A stretch of 6,930 nucleotides of DNA from Aquincola sp. (GTDB lineage: Bacteria; Pseudomonadota; Gammaproteobacteria; Burkholderiales; Burkholderiaceae_C). The stretch is from NCBI GenBank assembly GCA_029884035.1, contig JAOUIM010000196.1:1-6930 (forward strand), written 5' to 3'. Shown piece after piece: positions 1 to 5,788 of this stretch. The notes under the pieces are model-generated. The model worked only from the letters and a program-made list of their open reading frames with translations. It was not told the origin of the DNA and did not search any database. Position numbers and translations under genes: made by a program. The number at the start of each line of letters is the position of its first letter. Positions within the stretch are counted from its first letter, which is position 1.

Positions 1-76
1 TCGCGGCTGCACAGCGAATGATCGCGGCACGCCAACGCCGGACGTGCGCGGCGATGCCTGGGGCCGCGGCCGCACG
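1..76. other. 5' edge upstream of coaX, gene content unresolved
   Basis: The first 76 bases probably hold the 3' end of an upstream plus-strand gene, but the frame cannot be decided. Frame 3 is open from the window edge and ends in TGA at 78-80, which would overlap the coaX ATG as ATGA. Frame 1 stops at 19-21. Frame 2 is open and in frame with coaX, with high GC3. In many betaproteobacteria birA (biotin-protein ligase) precedes or is fused to coaX, so a birA end is the natural expectation. None of the short translations is recognisable as BirA. No clear Shine-Dalgarno sequence lies before the ATG at 77. Confidence 0.3.
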
Positions 77-862
77 ATGAGTTTTCTCGCCATCGACATC
101 GGCAACACGAGGCTGAAGTGGGCGCTGTACGACAGCGGCCGACCCGGCGCGCGGCTGGCTGCGCAGGGCGCCATCTTCCTCGAGACGATCGACACGCTGG
201 CCGAGGGTGACTGGCGCACCCTGCCGGCGCCCGCCGCGATGCTCGGCAGCAATGTCGCCGGCGACGCAGTGCGCCGCCGCGTCGAGGAGCAACTCGAGCT
301 GTGGGACATCGAGCCGCGCTGGATCGTGCCCGCGGCTCAGGCGGCCGGCGTGGTCAACGGCTACGACCACCCTGCGCGCCTGGGCGACGACCGTTGGGCG
401 GCACTGGTCGGTGCGCGCTGGCATGCGCTCGAGCGCGCCCGCCTGGCGGCGACGCCGCCGCGCCCGGTGCTGGTCGTGATGGTCGGCACGGCGGTCACGG
501 TTGATTCGCTCGACATGAGCGGCCGCTTTCTCGGTGGACTCATCATGCCGGGCTTCGGCCTGATGCTGCGCGCGCTCGAGCAGGGCACCGCGGGGCTGAA
601 GGTGCCCACCGGCGAGGTGGTCGACTTTCCGACCAACACCAGCGACGCACTGATGAGCGGCGGCGCTCATGCGCTGGCCGGCGCAATCGAGCGCATCCAC
701 CGGCGCCTGGTGCAGCGCTGCGGCGGCACCGAGCCGCTGCGGCTGATGACGGGCGGCGCCGCAGCGAAGATGGCGCCGATCACCGACCTGCCCTTCGAGA
801 CTGTCGACACGCTGATCTTCGATGGCCTGCTCGCGCTGCAGGCGGACCGTCAGAGAACGTAG
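77..862 (+). CDS. coaX: Type III pantothenate kinase CoaX
   Basis: Cytosolic ASKHA-fold kinase that phosphorylates pantothenate with ATP, the first committed step of coenzyme A synthesis. The 261-residue length is usual for the family. Visible motifs are the N-terminal phosphate-binding loop DIGNTRLKW (residues 7-15), GDDRW at 103-107 carrying the conserved catalytic Asp (105) and Arg (106), GTAVTVD at 137-143, GGLIMPG at 153-159 and TGGAA at 225-229. I chose the ATG at 77 because the conserved core begins at residue 3 (FLAIDIGNT). An in-frame ATG at 44 would add 11 non-conserved residues and has no ribosome site. An upstream frame ends in TGA at 78-80, so translation may be coupled. The TAG at 860-862 lies inside the 3' end of the convergent hslU. 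All key motifs are intact, so the enzyme is probably functional. Confidence 0.95.
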   Translation: MSFLAIDIGNTRLKWALYDSGRPGARLAAQGAIFLETIDTLAEGDWRTLPAPAAMLGSNVAGDAVRRRVEEQLELWDIEPRWIVPAAQAAGVVNGYDHPARLGDDRWAALVGARWHALERARLAATPPRPVLVVMVGTAVTVDSLDMSGRFLGGLIMPGFGLMLRALEQGTAGLKVPTGEVVDFPTNTSDALMSGGAHALAGAIERIHRRLVQRCGGTEPLRLMTGGAAAKMAPITDLPFETVDTLIFDGLLALQADRQRT

Positions 863-2202
863 CGCGAGAGGTCGTCGTCGCCGGCGAGCGCCGCGAGCTT
901 GGCATTGACCGCGGCAGCATCGAGCCGCACCGTCTGGCCGCTGCGCTCCGGCGCGTCAAAGCTCACTTCGTCGAGCAGGCGTTCCATCACGGTGGCCAGG
1001 CGACGCGCACCGATGTTCTCGGTGCGCTCGTTGACTTCGAATGCGATCTGCGCCAGGCGCCGGACGGCGTCGGGCGCGAGATCGAGGGTCACGCCCTCGG
1101 TGGCCAGCAGCGCCTGGTACTGCTTGACCAGGCTCGCATGGGTGCTGGTGAGGATGGCCTCGAAGTCGTCGACGGTGAGCGATCCCAGCTCGACGCGGAT
1201 CGGGAACCGCCCCTGCAACTCGGGAATCAGGTCGCTCGGCTTGGCGAAGTGGAACGCGCCGGAGGCGATGAAGAGGATGTGATCGGTCTTCACCGGCCCG
1301 TACTTCGTGCTGACCGTCGTGCCTTCGACGAGCGGCAGCAGGTCGCGCTGCACGCCCTGGCGGCTGACGTCGGCGCCCGCGGTCTCGCTGCGCGAGGCCA
1401 CCTTGTCGATCTCGTCGATGAACACGATGCCGTTGCCCTCGGCCTGAGCCAGTGCGGCGGCGCGGATCTCGTCCTCGTTGACGAGCTTGGCGGCTTCCTC
1501 GTCGGTGAGCAGCCTGAGCGCCTCGCCGATCGGCAACTTGCGCGTCTTCTTGCGGGCGCCGCCGATCTGCGAGAACAGACCCTTCAACTGCTCGGCCATC
1601 TCTTCCATGCCTTGCGGCCCCATCACCTCCAACGTCGGCCGCGGCGCGTCGACCTCGATCTCGATCGTCTTGTCGTCGAGCACGCCCTCGCGCAGGCGCT
1701 TGCGCATTACCTGCCGCGCGGTGTTGTCCGCCGGCATCGGTGGCGTGGGTGCATCACCGAAACCCGCCGCGTGGCGCACATCACGGGGCGGCGGCACCAG
1801 CGCGTCGAGCACGCGCTCCTCGGCCGCGTCCTCGGCCTGAGCGCGCTTGCCGCGCATCTGTCGCTCGCGCTCCTGCTTGACCGCCACGTCGACGAGGTCG
1901 CGCACGATCGCGTCGACATCCTTGCCGACGTAGCCCACCTCGGTGAACTTGGTCGCCTCGACCTTGATGAAAGGCGCATCCGCCAGGCGTGCGAGACGGC
2001 GCGCGATCTCGGTCTTGCCCACGCCGGTGGGCCCGATCATCAGGATGTTCTTCGGCGTGATCTCGCTGCGCAGCTTTTCGTCGACCTGCTGGCGCCGCCA
2101 GCGATTGCGCAGTGCGATCGCCACTGCGCGCTTGGCCGCGTTCTGGCCGACGATGTGGCGGTCCAGCTCCGAAACGATCTCCTTGGGCGTCATCGAACTC
2201 AT
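850..2202 (-). CDS. hslU: HslU, AAA+ unfoldase subunit of the HslUV protease
   Basis: ATPase ring (ClpY) that unfolds substrates and threads them into the HslV chamber. The protein has 450 residues, close to E. coli HslU (443). Visible motifs are Walker A GPTGVGKT at 57-64, the GYVG pore loop at 90-93 that grips substrate, an intermediate domain with charged and Pro-rich linker segments at about 110-245, Walker B IVFIDEID at 259-266, the sensor-1 region IASG at 312-315, the arginine-finger region GRFP at 331-334, and sensor-2 GARR at 398-401. The C-terminus LSRYVL resembles the conserved tail that docks into HslV to activate it. The ATG at 2202 matches the family N-terminus (MTPKEIVSELDRHIVGQ follows). 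It overlaps the hslV stop as ATGA, with a GAGAAG-like ribosome site about 6 bases upstream. A second ATG at 2193 is possible. The open frame continues to 2964 only by chance, across hslV. Confidence 0.97.
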   Translation of the reverse strand: MSSMTPKEIVSELDRHIVGQNAAKRAVAIALRNRWRRQQVDEKLRSEITPKNILMIGPTGVGKTEIARRLARLADAPFIKVEATKFTEVGYVGKDVDAIVRDLVDVAVKQERERQMRGKRAQAEDAAEERVLDALVPPPRDVRHAAGFGDAPTPPMPADNTARQVMRKRLREGVLDDKTIEIEVDAPRPTLEVMGPQGMEEMAEQLKGLFSQIGGARKKTRKLPIGEALRLLTDEEAAKLVNEDEIRAAALAQAEGNGIVFIDEIDKVASRSETAGADVSRQGVQRDLLPLVEGTTVSTKYGPVKTDHILFIASGAFHFAKPSDLIPELQGRFPIRVELGSLTVDDFEAILTSTHASLVKQYQALLATEGVTLDLAPDAVRRLAQIAFEVNERTENIGARRLATVMERLLDEVSFDAPERSGQTVRLDAAAVNAKLAALAGDDDLSRYVL

Positions 2203-2753
2203 GGGTTCTTCTCGTCCAGGATTTCGATCGTGTGGTGCTGGTTGGTGTAAATGCACAGGTCGCCGGCAATCTCGAGCGAGCGCTTGACGATGTCCGGCGC
2301 AGCCAGCGCGCTGTGTTCGAGCAGCGCCTGCGCCGCGGCCTGTGCATAGGCGCCCCCCGAGCCGATCGCCACGATGCCGCGCTCGGGCTCGAGCACGTCG
2401 CCGTTGCCGGTGACGATCAGCGAATGCTCGTGGTCGGCGACGGCGAGCATCGCCTCGAGCCGACGCAGCACGCGGTCGGTGCGCCAATCCTTCGTCAGCT
2501 CGACCGCGGCGCGCAGCAGATGCCCCTGGTGCTTCTCGAGCTTGGCTTCGAACCGCTCGAACAGCGTGAAGGCGTCGGCCGTGGCCCCGGCGAATCCGGC
2601 GAGCACCTTGTCGTGGTAGAGCTTGCGCACCTTGCGCGCGCTCGCCTTGACGACGATGTTGCCCAGCGTCACCTGGCCGTCGCCACCGAGCGCGACGATG
2701 CCCTCGCGCCGTACCGACAGGATGGTGGTGCCGTGAAATGCAGGTTGGTCCAT
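2199..2753 (-). CDS. hslV: HslV, threonine protease subunit of the HslUV protease
   Basis: Proteasome beta-type peptidase (ClpQ) forming a double hexameric chamber that degrades proteins delivered by HslU. The 184 residues begin with an 8-residue leader, MDQPAFHG, followed by TTILSVRR. Cleavage after Gly8 would expose the nucleophile Thr9 (Thr1 of the mature enzyme). In mature numbering, Asp17 (GGDGQ) and Lys33 (ARKVRK) are in the expected catalytic positions, and GSGG near 124 is present. Further family hallmarks are AGFAGATADAFTLFERFE, KDWRTDR, ITGNGDV and AGDLCIYTN. The ATG at 2753 places the leader correctly; codons further upstream give no family sequence. No Shine-Dalgarno sequence precedes it, and a sigma-32-like promoter lies only about 10 bases upstream. 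First gene of an hslVU operon, with its stop overlapping the hslU start. Confidence 0.97.
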   Translation of the reverse strand: MDQPAFHGTTILSVRREGIVALGGDGQVTLGNIVVKASARKVRKLYHDKVLAGFAGATADAFTLFERFEAKLEKHQGHLLRAAVELTKDWRTDRVLRRLEAMLAVADHEHSLIVTGNGDVLEPERGIVAIGSGGAYAQAAAQALLEHSALAAPDIVKRSLEIAGDLCIYTNQHHTIEILDEKNP

Positions 2754-2762
2754 GGCGCAAGC

Positions 2763-2790
2763 ATGTGGGGTCGCAGCGGCGCAGGTCAAG
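2763..2790 (-). promoter_or_regulatory. Candidate sigma-32 (RpoH) heat-shock promoter of hslVU
   Basis: On the minus strand, CTTGAC (2790-2785) is followed after 14 bases by CCCCACAT (2770-2763). The sigma-32 consensus is CTTGAA, a spacer of about 13-15, then CCCCATNT, and E. coli dnaK P1 also uses 14. The match is 5 of 6 at -35, and CCCCA plus the final T at -10. E. coli hslVU is a known heat-shock operon, so the position makes sense. Transcription should begin about 5-9 bases past the -10 element, at roughly 2758-2754. That leaves almost no leader before the hslV ATG at 2753. Confidence 0.72.
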
Positions 2791-2854
2791 CAGCCGCCGC
2801 GGATTCGGCTTTGCCGGTCCACCGGCGGCACCCCCTCGAGTTGAAGCGGCGCGG

Positions 2855-2869
2855 CCGCCCCGGGGGCGG
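2855..2869 (-). terminator. Possible hairpin just past the STAS-protein gene, weak terminator candidate
   Basis: Ten bases beyond the stop codon of the 2879-4645 gene, the minus-strand transcript can form a stem of CCGCC and GGCGG around a 5-base loop (CCCGG). It lies between that gene and the hslV promoter, where a terminator would be expected. No U-tract follows, so it does not meet the intrinsic-terminator pattern. It may simply reflect high GC, or Rho may end transcription here. A second perfect short palindrome, GCCGGT-CC-ACCGGC, lies at 2813-2826. Confidence 0.2.
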
Positions 2870-2878
2870 GTCAATTCC

Positions 2879-4645
2879 TCAGAAGTTGCGCACCCGCACG
2901 CTGGCGTTTTCGTTGATCCCCATCGCACCGAAGAACAACGCGACCAGCCGATGCGCGTCGGCAAAGGTCACGCTGCGGTTCTCGCTGCGTTTGGACAGCA
3001 CCCAGTTGAGCAGGTCGCCTGCGGCGACGAAGTCCACCCGGATCAGCTTCTGGCACGACACGGTGACGAGCGACGCGGCACCGAGCTGGGCGTCGAGCTG
3101 GCGCACCGTATCGCCGATGTCTCCCACCAGCTGGCCCGACAACTCGACCGACGCCATCTGCACGTGGCCGCCACCGGGCTGGTCCTCGACCGAGGACTCG
3201 AGAAAGCTGGTCGCCACCTCGCCGACCTGTGACAGCGGCGGCGACTGCGTCGACAGGCCCGAGCCGCCGATGCGCACCTGGCAGCGCGCGCGTTCCCACG
3301 ACGGTGGCGACACCTCGTAGGTCACACAGTAGTCGATCGCCGTCTCGTCGAATTGGTCGGGCCGGTTGGCCAGCCGCAGCGCGTCGAGCCGCAGCACCCA
3401 GTAGGCGGGGTCGGCGTCGCGCAGGCCCGTGGGCGACGCGTCGGCTAGCACCGCCAGGAAACGGTCGCCCGACAACCAGCGGATGTCCAGCGGCTCGCCG
3501 GACCACTGGCGGAACAGTTCGGACAGGTGTGTCGCCGCCTCGGGCTCGACGCTGCGCAGCGCGCTCCAGTCGAACACCCAGGGCAGCGGCAACTGCAGCG
3601 TCACCGAGCGCAGGCGCGCCACCGCGTCGACGTCGAGCACCTCGGGGCTGATCCAGCCGATTTCTCCGGCCGCGCGCTGCTGCCGGGGTTTGTCCTGCTG
3701 GGCCGACTCGGCCACCAGCTTGGGCAGCGAGAACCACTGCGGCGCCGACCAGCCGAACTGCTGTGCGTAATCGAGCGCGACGCTCTCGAACTTGTTTTGC
3801 TGGCCGGTCGCGCGGTACAGGTCGAACAGGACGAGCCAGGTCTCCGCATGCTGCGAACGCGCGCCGCTGTCACGCGTGAGCGCGAACAGCGCCTGCTCGC
3901 ACTGCTCGAAGTCGGCATTGGCAAACGCGATCACCGCCTCGTCGAGTTCGGGGTCGTGCACCACCTCGCTGACCTCGACCGTGAACGGGGCCGCGAAGTC
4001 GCTGGCTGCCTGGCCTTGCAGACCGCCCAGCGATACCGCGGCGGCCGGGACCGGCGCAGCGGCCGCGGGCGCGGGCGCGGCAGGCGGAGGAATCGCCTGC
4101 GATTCATCGAGCTGCAGCGGCACGCGTCCGCTCGACCGGCCTGCGGAGCGTGACGGCGTCAGCGGGGCGGCTTCGGTGCGCTGCATCACCGCCGCGCGCG
4201 TCGTCGTCTGGCGGAACTTGGCGGGCTCCGTCGGTGCGATGTCGACCGGGCGGCGCGAGCTCGACGCGTTGAATCCGGCGCCCACCATCTGCTGCTCGAT
4301 CTCGTCGATCTTGGCCTTGACGCCACTGTCGGGCGTGCGCGCCGCGTTGGCTTCGGCCCGCGATTCGGAGTCGATCTTCGAAGAGCCGCCGAGTGCGGCC
4401 AGCTGCTCGGGCGACAGGCCCTCGCGGCGCACCTTGCGCAGCATGTCGAATTCGCGGCGGCGCACGAAGTCGTTGCGCTTCTTGCGCTCGATCATCGCCT
4501 TGAGTTCGGATTTCTCGAGATCGAGCGCGCCGCCGTCGTCCTGGCGCGAATTCAGATCGGCCCAGTCGGTGGCCGGATTGGCCACGAATCGAACCACCTT
4601 GCGGAAGAAGCTCTCGCTGTCCTTCGGTGGAATGTTCTCAGCCAT
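2879..4645 (-). CDS. STAS-domain protein with duplicated TPR-like and STAS-like modules, function unknown
   Basis: This 588-residue protein has no signal peptide or membrane segment and is probably cytosolic. Residues 1-90 form a charged, basic N-terminus starting with a conserved-looking SFFRKVVRFVANPATDWADL stretch. Residues 91-220 look disordered and become Ala/Pro-rich at about 185-205. Then come two copies of a two-part unit. Helical module 1 (about 233-305) is followed by STAS-like domain 1 (about 327-400); helical module 2 (about 413-455) is followed by STAS-like domain 2 (about 498-588). The helical modules align without gaps at an offset of 146 residues: W270/W416, F286/F432, A290/A436, DY 292/438, S300/S446, P302/P448, W304/W450. 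The STAS phospho-serine position appears to be absent. Similar proteins are annotated only as STAS-domain proteins in Burkholderiales. The start at 4645 lies 6 bases after dksA, so the two are probably co-transcribed. A scaffold or regulatory role is plausible but unproven. Confidence 0.85.
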   Translation of the reverse strand: MAENIPPKDSESFFRKVVRFVANPATDWADLNSRQDDGGALDLEKSELKAMIERKKRNDFVRRREFDMLRKVRREGLSPEQLAALGGSSKIDSESRAEANAARTPDSGVKAKIDEIEQQMVGAGFNASSSRRPVDIAPTEPAKFRQTTTRAAVMQRTEAAPLTPSRSAGRSSGRVPLQLDESQAIPPPAAPAPAAAAPVPAAAVSLGGLQGQAASDFAAPFTVEVSEVVHDPELDEAVIAFANADFEQCEQALFALTRDSGARSQHAETWLVLFDLYRATGQQNKFESVALDYAQQFGWSAPQWFSLPKLVAESAQQDKPRQQRAAGEIGWISPEVLDVDAVARLRSVTLQLPLPWVFDWSALRSVEPEAATHLSELFRQWSGEPLDIRWLSGDRFLAVLADASPTGLRDADPAYWVLRLDALRLANRPDQFDETAIDYCVTYEVSPPSWERARCQVRIGGSGLSTQSPPLSQVGEVATSFLESSVEDQPGGGHVQMASVELSGQLVGDIGDTVRQLDAQLGAASLVTVSCQKLIRVDFVAAGDLLNWVLSKRSENRSVTFADAHRLVALFFGAMGINENASVRVRNF

Positions 4646-4651
4646 CGCCGC

Positions 4652-5656
4652 TCAATCGCCGAACATCTTCTGCTTCATCTCGCGACGCTGTTGCGCCTCC
4701 AGCGAGAGCGTGGCGGTGGGCCGGGCCAGCAGGCGCGCCAGGCCGATCGGCTCGCCGGTCTCGTCGCAGTAGCCGTAGTCGCCCGCCTCGATGCGAGCGA
4801 GCGATTGCGAGATCTTCTTGAGCAGCTTGCGCTCGCGGTCGCGCGTGCGCAGTTCCAGCGCATGCTCTTCCTCGATCGTGGCGCGGTCTGCCGGGTCGGG
4901 CACGATCGACGTGTCCTCGCGCAAATGCTCGGTGGTCTCGCCGGCATTGGACAGGAGGTCGTCCTTCAGCGCAGTCAGGCGCACGCGGAAGAACTCCAGC
5001 TGCTTCTCGTTCATGTATTCGCTGTCGGGCATCGCCAGCAGCTCGGGCTCGGTCAGGTCGCGGCCTGCCTTGCCCTTCCAGGCATTGACCAGCCTCGGGT
5101 CGATCTTGATGACAGGGCGTGCCGGCTCATCGAGCACCACCGGGCGCGCCGCCGGTCGCATCGGGGCAAAACGATCTGCAAACCGGCTCGCCGGTGCCGG
5201 ATCGGCCACCGCGGTTCGCGCCGCGATCATTTCCGCCTTTGCGCTGGCCTTTGCGGGCGTCCTGGTCGCGGGTTTGACCTGGGGGACTGGTTTGGCCTGA
5301 ACCGGCGGCGGCGCAGATTTCTTCGTGTCGGGCTTGGCGGCAGGCTTGGTTACAGGCACAGGGGTCGGTGTACGCGGTTTCGTCGGTTTGGCTGCAGGCT
5401 TCGCGGCCGCCTTGGGCGCGGCCTTCGGCACAGGTTTGGGCGCCGGCCTAGCGGCCGGTTTCTTCGCCGGCTTGGCTGCCGGCTTGGCGGTCTTCTTGGG
5501 TGCCGGCTTCGTCGCCTTCTTCGGCGCAGGCTTCGCGGCCTTCTTAGGCGCAGGCCTGGCGACCGCCTTCTTGGCTGGCGTCCGGCCGGCGGCTGGCGCA
5601 GGCTTCTTGACCGCCTTCTTCGGCGGCGCCGCGCTCTTGGCCGTGGACTTGCTCAA
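4652..5656 (-). CDS. dksA: DksA, RNA polymerase-binding transcription factor, with long Lys/Ala/Pro-rich N-terminal tail
   Basis: DksA inserts a coiled coil into the RNA polymerase secondary channel and, with ppGpp, retunes rRNA and amino-acid promoters. The DksA core covers about residues 200-334. It begins LTEPELLAMPDSEYMNEKQL and has coiled-coil arms around the tip motif DPADRA (D254, D257, A259), matching the essential DxxDxA. The globular domain carries GYCDET...TATLSLEA. Only C297 of the four zinc ligands remains; T300, S318 and A321 occupy the other positions with spacing kept. This resembles the zinc-independent DksA2 type. Residues 1-200 are an extra tail, low-complexity K/A/P to about 140, then less biased. 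Typical DksA has about 140-150 residues, so this one is over twice as long. The start is TTG, supported by AGGAG 6 bases upstream and the absence of any ATG before residue 143. Followed 6 bases later by the STAS-protein gene. Confidence 0.93.
   Translation of the reverse strand: MSKSTAKSAAPPKKAVKKPAPAAGRTPAKKAVARPAPKKAAKPAPKKATKPAPKKTAKPAAKPAKKPAARPAPKPVPKAAPKAAAKPAAKPTKPRTPTPVPVTKPAAKPDTKKSAPPPVQAKPVPQVKPATRTPAKASAKAEMIAARTAVADPAPASRFADRFAPMRPAARPVVLDEPARPVIKIDPRLVNAWKGKAGRDLTEPELLAMPDSEYMNEKQLEFFRVRLTALKDDLLSNAGETTEHLREDTSIVPDPADRATIEEEHALELRTRDRERKLLKKISQSLARIEAGDYGYCDETGEPIGLARLLARPTATLSLEAQQRREMKQKMFGD
5237..5641 (-). repeat. Lys/Ala/Pro-rich coding repeat region of dksA
   Basis: Codons 6-140 of dksA encode almost only Lys, Ala, Pro, with some Thr, Val and Arg. 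Between residues 29 and 63 (5572-5468) an 8-residue period is visible: KKAVARPAP, then KKAAKPAP, KKATKPAP and KKTAKPAA. Further on the pattern degenerates into KPA/RPAP/KAAPK units. At DNA level this is an imperfect repeat of about 24 bases. The composition is like eukaryotic histone H1 tails and the Pseudomonas AlgP (AlgR3) C-terminal repeat, so a disordered, polycationic nucleic-acid-binding tail is likely. Length variation by slippage would be expected between strains. Confidence 0.85.
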
Positions 5657-5662
5657 TGGGGT

Positions 5663-5667
5663 CTCCT
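5663..5667 (-). promoter_or_regulatory. Strong ribosome binding site fixing the TTG start of dksA
   Basis: AGGAG on the minus strand ends 6 bases before the TTG at 5656-5654. It is the clearest Shine-Dalgarno match in the window. No in-frame ATG or GTG near the start offers a better alternative. Confidence 0.8.
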
Positions 5668-5723
5668 CGTAGGGGCTTTATACCTGCTCGCGGCACCGCA
5701 AGGTACCGCGGCCGGAACAAAAA

Positions 5724-5737
5724 GCGCGCGGATTGTA
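5724..5737 (-). promoter_or_regulatory. Possible dksA promoter -10 box with GC-rich discriminator
   Basis: On the minus strand TACAAT (5737-5732) matches the sigma-70 -10 consensus at 5 of 6 positions and stands out in this GC-rich gap. It is followed directly by CCGCGCGC (5731-5724), a GC-rich discriminator like those of promoters repressed by ppGpp/DksA. No good -35 hexamer is found 16-18 bases upstream. A second A/T-rich hexamer, TATAAA (5682-5677), sits too close to the ribosome site and also lacks a -35. The leader would be about 65-70 bases. Confidence 0.35.
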
Positions 5738-5751
5738 GCCACACCGTCGAA

Positions 5752-5765
5752 CGGGCCGCGGCCCG
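5752..5765. repeat. Perfect 14-base GC palindrome between the CobW gene and dksA
   Basis: CGGGCCGCGGCCCG reads the same on both strands. Close by, on the minus strand, CCGCAG-TGCCGG-CTGCGG can form a hairpin at about 5766-5783, a few bases beyond the stop codon of the GTPase gene. No T-run follows either directly. The pair could attenuate read-through or bind a protein, but chance in GC-rich DNA is also plausible. Confidence 0.3.
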
Positions 5766-5788
5766 CAGCCGGCACTGCGGCCATCGAC

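Noticed and set aside
1138..2250. 370-codon plus-strand open frame opposite hslU
   Set aside because: Shadow of a fully conserved hslU; Leu/Arg/Asp-rich with no family signature.
2754..2831. 26-residue N-terminal extension of HslV
   Set aside because: It would run through the sigma-32 promoter match and has no conserved sequence. The leader MDQPAFHG from 2753 fits the family.
2203..2964. Upstream extension of the hslU reading frame to a 704-residue protein
   Set aside because: The extension reads hslV out of frame, and the HslU family N-terminus starts exactly at 2202.
2112..3320. 402-codon plus-strand open frame crossing hslU, hslV and the STAS gene
   Set aside because: It crosses three better-supported minus-strand genes and has no recognisable motif. 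Long antisense frames are expected at this GC content.
2871..3737. 288-codon minus-strand frame inside the STAS-protein gene
   Set aside because: Same strand but shifted frame; Arg/Gly/Ala-rich with no motif, whereas the 588-residue frame shows conserved repeats and domains.
5325..5672. 115-codon plus-strand frame with Gly/Ala/Phe-rich, membrane-like repeats
   Set aside because: The apparent hydrophobic repeat is the reverse complement of the KPAPKKA codons; compositional artefact.
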